Shown: in pieces, positions 61,205 to 64,000 of the stretch
Layout: each line of letters starts with the position of its first letter
How positions within the stretch are numbered: the first letter of the stretch is position 1
Assembly: GCF_009208775.1 (NCBI RefSeq)
Contig: NZ_WFLM01000004.1
Span: 248,001-312,000 of the forward strand
Source: Silvanigrella paludirubra
Lineage (GTDB): Bacteria > Bdellovibrionota_B > Oligoflexia > Silvanigrellales > Silvanigrellaceae
Reading direction: 5' to 3'
DNA: 64,000 nt
The notes under the pieces: model-generated
Seen by the model: the letters and a program-made list of their open reading frames with translations, nothing else
What the model was told of the DNA's origin: nothing
Database searches by the model: none
Translations under genes and position numbers: made by a program

Positions 61205-63556
61205 TTAGCTCCGTGTAATATGAATTAATTTATTTGAAATGTTATCTATAGGTTCAATAAAGTCGGCCGCATTTAACTTTATCGCTTCTTTTGGCATTCC
61301 AAAAACAACACATGTTGCTTCATTTTGAGCTATTGTTTTTGATCCTGAATCTTTTAATTGCTTAAGCCCTATAGCTCCATCACTACCCATTCCAGTTAAA
61401 ATTACTCCAATTGTTTTTTTTAATTTTAATTGTGCCACTGAATTAAAAAGAACATCAACTGAAGGCCTATGGCCATTTATTGTATTTGTTTCTGTAATTT
61501 CAATTTGAAGGTTTTGATTATTTTTCTTCACAATCATATGTTTGTTACCGGGTGCAATATAGACATTATTTTTTTCTATTATATCCCCATTTTTTGCTTC
61601 CCTAACCTCAAAAGGACAAAGTTTATTTAATCTATCTGCAAGTGCTTTTGAAAAAACTTCCGGTATATGTTGCACAATTAAAATTGGGGGAATTTGTGAT
61701 GGAAGCTCTTCTAAAATATGTTTTAATGCCTCAGTTCCCCCAGTTGATGATCCAATAGCGATTAAATAATCACCATCCATTGTATTTTGCTCTATTCTAC
61801 TTTTAATTACAGGAGCTTTAAATGAAGGAATTTTAGCATTTTTACTATGGATAATCTTATCTATTAATACTTTACTTTCATCTTCTAGTTGACGAAAATC
61901 TGGTTTTTGAAAAAAATCGAAAGCACCAAGTTCTAATGCTTCCATTACTAATGATCCTTCTTCCATATTTAGTGCACTAACAACTATCGTTGGAATTTTA
62001 TATTTTGGTAAAATTAATTTTAAAATATCAATACCGCTTAAAAAAGGCATATTTATATCTAAAGTAATTACGTCTGGATTAAGAATTTTAATTTGATCTT
62101 CTAATGTTCTTGGATCTTCTACTTCACCGACAACTTGTATTTGTTTATTTTTTGATAAAATATTTTTAAGCTGCATCCGGATGGTTTTAGAATCATCAAC
62201 GATTAATACTTTTATAATTTCATTATTTATACTATGCGAATAATTTATTGTTGTTTCGTTTTTAGAAACTGATTTTGTTTTTTTAAAGTCATTATAAATA
62301 GTTTCTAATTTAAAGCATATTTCTTCGCTTGATTCATCTATATTTTTTAAGTCAGGTTTTTCAACATAATCAGAAGCTCCTAAGCTTAAAGCTTCTTTTG
62401 CAATGGTTGTACCATCACGCTCTATGGAACTGACAATGAGAACGGGGGGGTGTCTGTCTTTACGAAAATCTGCTTTTAAATATTCAATCCCTGTTTCTTC
62501 AGGCATATGAATATCAAGAGTGATAATATCTACTTTATTTGTTTTTAATTTTTCTCTTGCTTCTCTTGTATTTGATGCAGTAGCAATAACTTGAAATCCT
62601 TTTTCTTTTGTTAAAACTTTTTTAAGCAGTACAAGAATGGTTGGTGAGTCGTCTACACATAAAACATTTATTAAAGATTTTTCGATTGGTTTAACTTCTT
62701 CAAAAGTAACTTTTTCTTTTGGTGAATAATTTTTGTGACAATAAATTGAATTTGAAAGAAGTTTTACTGGTAAGTTTAGCCCTAAAATAGATTCGCTTAT
62801 TCCTAAAACCAATAATCCATTTGGTTCCAGTCTACTTAGCAATGAATTGATGATTTCAGAAACTTGTTGCTGATTAAAATAAATTAAAACATTGCGGCAA
62901 AAAATAATATCGAATTTATCATTTATAAATTTGTTACTCAACTTCAATAAATTTGCCTCTTCAAAAGAAACAGGATCTTTAATATGTTTTTTGGGCTTCA
63001 CAAAATCTCGAATACTCGCAAGACCTCTTACCCAATTTCCATGGACGTAAGACATGGGAACTTGAGAAATATCTCTATAAAAATAAACTCCATTTTGTGC
63101 ATATCTAACAGACTCATGATCAACATCTGTACCTATAATTTTATAATCAAAATCTTTTATTTTATTCTCTTTTTTTAATTTATTAAAAAACATGGATAAA
63201 GAGTAAGCTTCTTGACCTTGGCTACTTGCTGAACTCCAAATTCGAATTGTTTTATTTCTTTTTTCATTGATAATTTGATTTAAATATTTTTTTTCAATGT
63301 CTTCAAAGTGAAAGTATTCTCTAAAAAAGTAACTATGATGTGTTGTTAAAAGAGATATAATAGCTTTTTTTTCGGATTCAAAATTAGCATTTAAATGCTT
63401 TAAGTACTCTGATGGTGAACTAATTCCTAAAGTGGTAAATCTTTTATTTAAACGAGATTCTACCATACTGAAGTTTTTTTCACTCAGTTGATTCCCTGTT
63501 TCTTCATTGGCAATATGGCATATTTTTTGAATTAAAGAATACCACTCGCTATTCAT
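61205..63556 (-). CDS. CheR-REC-REC-CheB fusion (chemoreceptor methyltransferase/methylesterase)
   Basis: A 783-residue fusion. Residues 1-275 are a CheR methyltransferase (THHSYFFRE, RIWSSASSQGQEAYSLS, FCRNVLIYFN). Two receivers follow, about 296-425 (D348 in TLDIHMP) and 448-570 (D500 in TLDINMP). Residues 595-783 are a CheB methylesterase with catalytic triad S604 (IGSSTGGT), H630 (VQHIPE) and D726 (GMGSDG). CheR adds and CheB removes methyl groups on chemoreceptors for sensory adaptation; they are normally separate proteins. The start ATG overlaps the stop of the chemoreceptor gene by one base. Confidence 0.93.
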   Translation of the reverse strand: MNSEWYSLIQKICHIANEETGNQLSEKNFSMVESRLNKRFTTLGISSPSEYLKHLNANFESEKKAIISLLTTHHSYFFREYFHFEDIEKKYLNQIINEKRNKTIRIWSSASSQGQEAYSLSMFFNKLKKENKIKDFDYKIIGTDVDHESVRYAQNGVYFYRDISQVPMSYVHGNWVRGLASIRDFVKPKKHIKDPVSFEEANLLKLSNKFINDKFDIIFCRNVLIYFNQQQVSEIINSLLSRLEPNGLLVLGISESILGLNLPVKLLSNSIYCHKNYSPKEKVTFEEVKPIEKSLINVLCVDDSPTILVLLKKVLTKEKGFQVIATASNTREAREKLKTNKVDIITLDIHMPEETGIEYLKADFRKDRHPPVLIVSSIERDGTTIAKEALSLGASDYVEKPDLKNIDESSEEICFKLETIYNDFKKTKSVSKNETTINYSHSINNEIIKVLIVDDSKTIRMQLKNILSKNKQIQVVGEVEDPRTLEDQIKILNPDVITLDINMPFLSGIDILKLILPKYKIPTIVVSALNMEEGSLVMEALELGAFDFFQKPDFRQLEDESKVLIDKIIHSKNAKIPSFKAPVIKSRIEQNTMDGDYLIAIGSSTGGTEALKHILEELPSQIPPILIVQHIPEVFSKALADRLNKLCPFEVREAKNGDIIEKNNVYIAPGNKHMIVKKNNQNLQIEITETNTINGHRPSVDVLFNSVAQLKLKKTIGVILTGMGSDGAIGLKQLKDSGSKTIAQNEATCVVFGMPKEAIKLNAADFIEPIDNISNKLIHITRS

Positions 63557-63999
63557 TAAAGGTCCTCAAATCTAGGATCATTATAAGAAGGAACTTCTTC
63601 GCTTGTTACTGCTTTTGGTTGAGAATTTTCCTTATTATGTAAGGAATCTTTTTTAATGTTTGAATCTATTGTTGGTGATTTTGTACTTTTCATATTAAAT
63701 GATTGTCTTTTAGAATTAGTATCATAATCTTTGTTTTTATTTACAGGTGGGTTGTAATTACCTTTGTCATTATTGTTACCTGAACTTGCTTTAAGTTGTG
63801 AAATGTTACTTTCATTGCCAACAATAATTTTTACCAGATGTGAAGCCATTTGTTCAATTTCATAGCTTTGTCTTAAAAGATCAGCGGCTGTTTTAGAAGT
63901 TTTTTGAGCAATATTGCTGTTTTGATGTGTTACGTTATCTAGTTCTTGCATTGCATGATTGATTTCCGTAACACCTTTTGCTTGCTCTTGAGCTGAGTT
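63556..63999 (-). CDS. Methyl-accepting chemotaxis protein, C-terminal part (partial)
   Basis: The frame is open to the right edge of the window, so only the last 147 residues are seen. They begin NSAQEQAKGVTEINHAMQEL, then VTHQNSNIAQKTSKTAADLL, the C-terminal methylation helix of chemoreceptors, where Glu/Gln pairs are the methylation sites. A long, low-complexity Asn/Lys/Ser-rich tail of about 80 residues follows, ending in PSYNDPRFEDL without the pentapeptide that tethers CheR in enterobacteria. The CheR-REC-REC-CheB gene follows with a one-base overlap. Confidence 0.88.
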   Translation of the reverse strand, partial: NSAQEQAKGVTEINHAMQELDNVTHQNSNIAQKTSKTAADLLRQSYEIEQMASHLVKIIVGNESNISQLKASSGNNNDKGNYNPPVNKNKDYDTNSKRQSFNMKSTKSPTIDSNIKKDSLHNKENSQPKAVTSEEVPSYNDPRFEDL

Positions 64000-64000
64000 C

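Overview
The window is strongly AT-rich and densely packed with genes. It comes from a motile Gram-negative bacterium: there are lipoproteins with lipoboxes, outer-membrane proteins, flagellar genes flgM-flgN-flgK-flgL, a chemotaxis locus, and a proton-pumping NADH dehydrogenase with a fused NuoCD. Low GC, large multi-domain sensor kinases, leucine-rich-repeat lipoproteins, a DUF4360-like secreted protein and frequent GTG/TTG starts fit Bdellovibrionota/Oligoflexia (Silvanigrella-like bacteria). That placement is inference from gene content. No rRNA, tRNA, IS element or CRISPR array was seen.

Layout. 0-2 kb: the 3' part of a class A penicillin-binding protein. 2-14 kb: mainly signal transduction, with two large hybrid histidine kinases, then a minus-strand run of 4-helix membrane sensor, REC-kinase, HNH protein, REC-TPR, Hpt and REC protein that reads like a complete phosphorelay. 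14-18 kb: histidine catabolism (hutU, hutI) and small genes. 18-25 kb: another sensor kinase with a VOC protein, a methyltransferase and several unrecognised envelope genes. 24-29.5 kb: the most unusual block. A 1201-residue lipoprotein resembles the translocation region of large clostridial toxins. It overlaps by 11 bp the gene for a secreted barnase-like ribonuclease, and a HAD-Nudix fusion lipoprotein lies downstream. 29.8-36.3 kb: a YciO/YrdC protein, then nuoCD-E-F-G-I ending in a strong terminator. 36-43 kb: a C39-like peptidase, an LRR lipoprotein, a DUF4360 protein, a secreted GDSL lipase and fadD. 43-46.5 kb: flagellar hook-filament junction genes. 47-53.7 kb: an iron-type locus with a Fur-like box before each transcription unit. 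It joins a FecBCDE-type ABC importer to an opine dehydrogenase and an EamA exporter, a combination resembling opine metallophore systems. 54-60 kb: an OmpA-domain barrel protein, a KAP-type NTPase / class III aminotransferase / sucrase-ferredoxin-like operon, and a second LRR lipoprotein. 60.4-64 kb: a chemoreceptor (cut by the window edge), a CheR-REC-REC-CheB fusion and a response regulator.

Working together. Three modules stand out as candidates for undescribed biology: (1) the translocator-lipoprotein plus secreted RNase pair, which looks like a split toxin; (2) the Fur-type opine/EamA/FecBCDE locus, which may make, export and re-import a small metal-binding opine; (3) the compact signalling assemblies, including a receiver whose phosphorylation Asp is replaced by Glu and a four-domain CheR-CheB fusion. 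All functions are read from sequence motifs without database searches.
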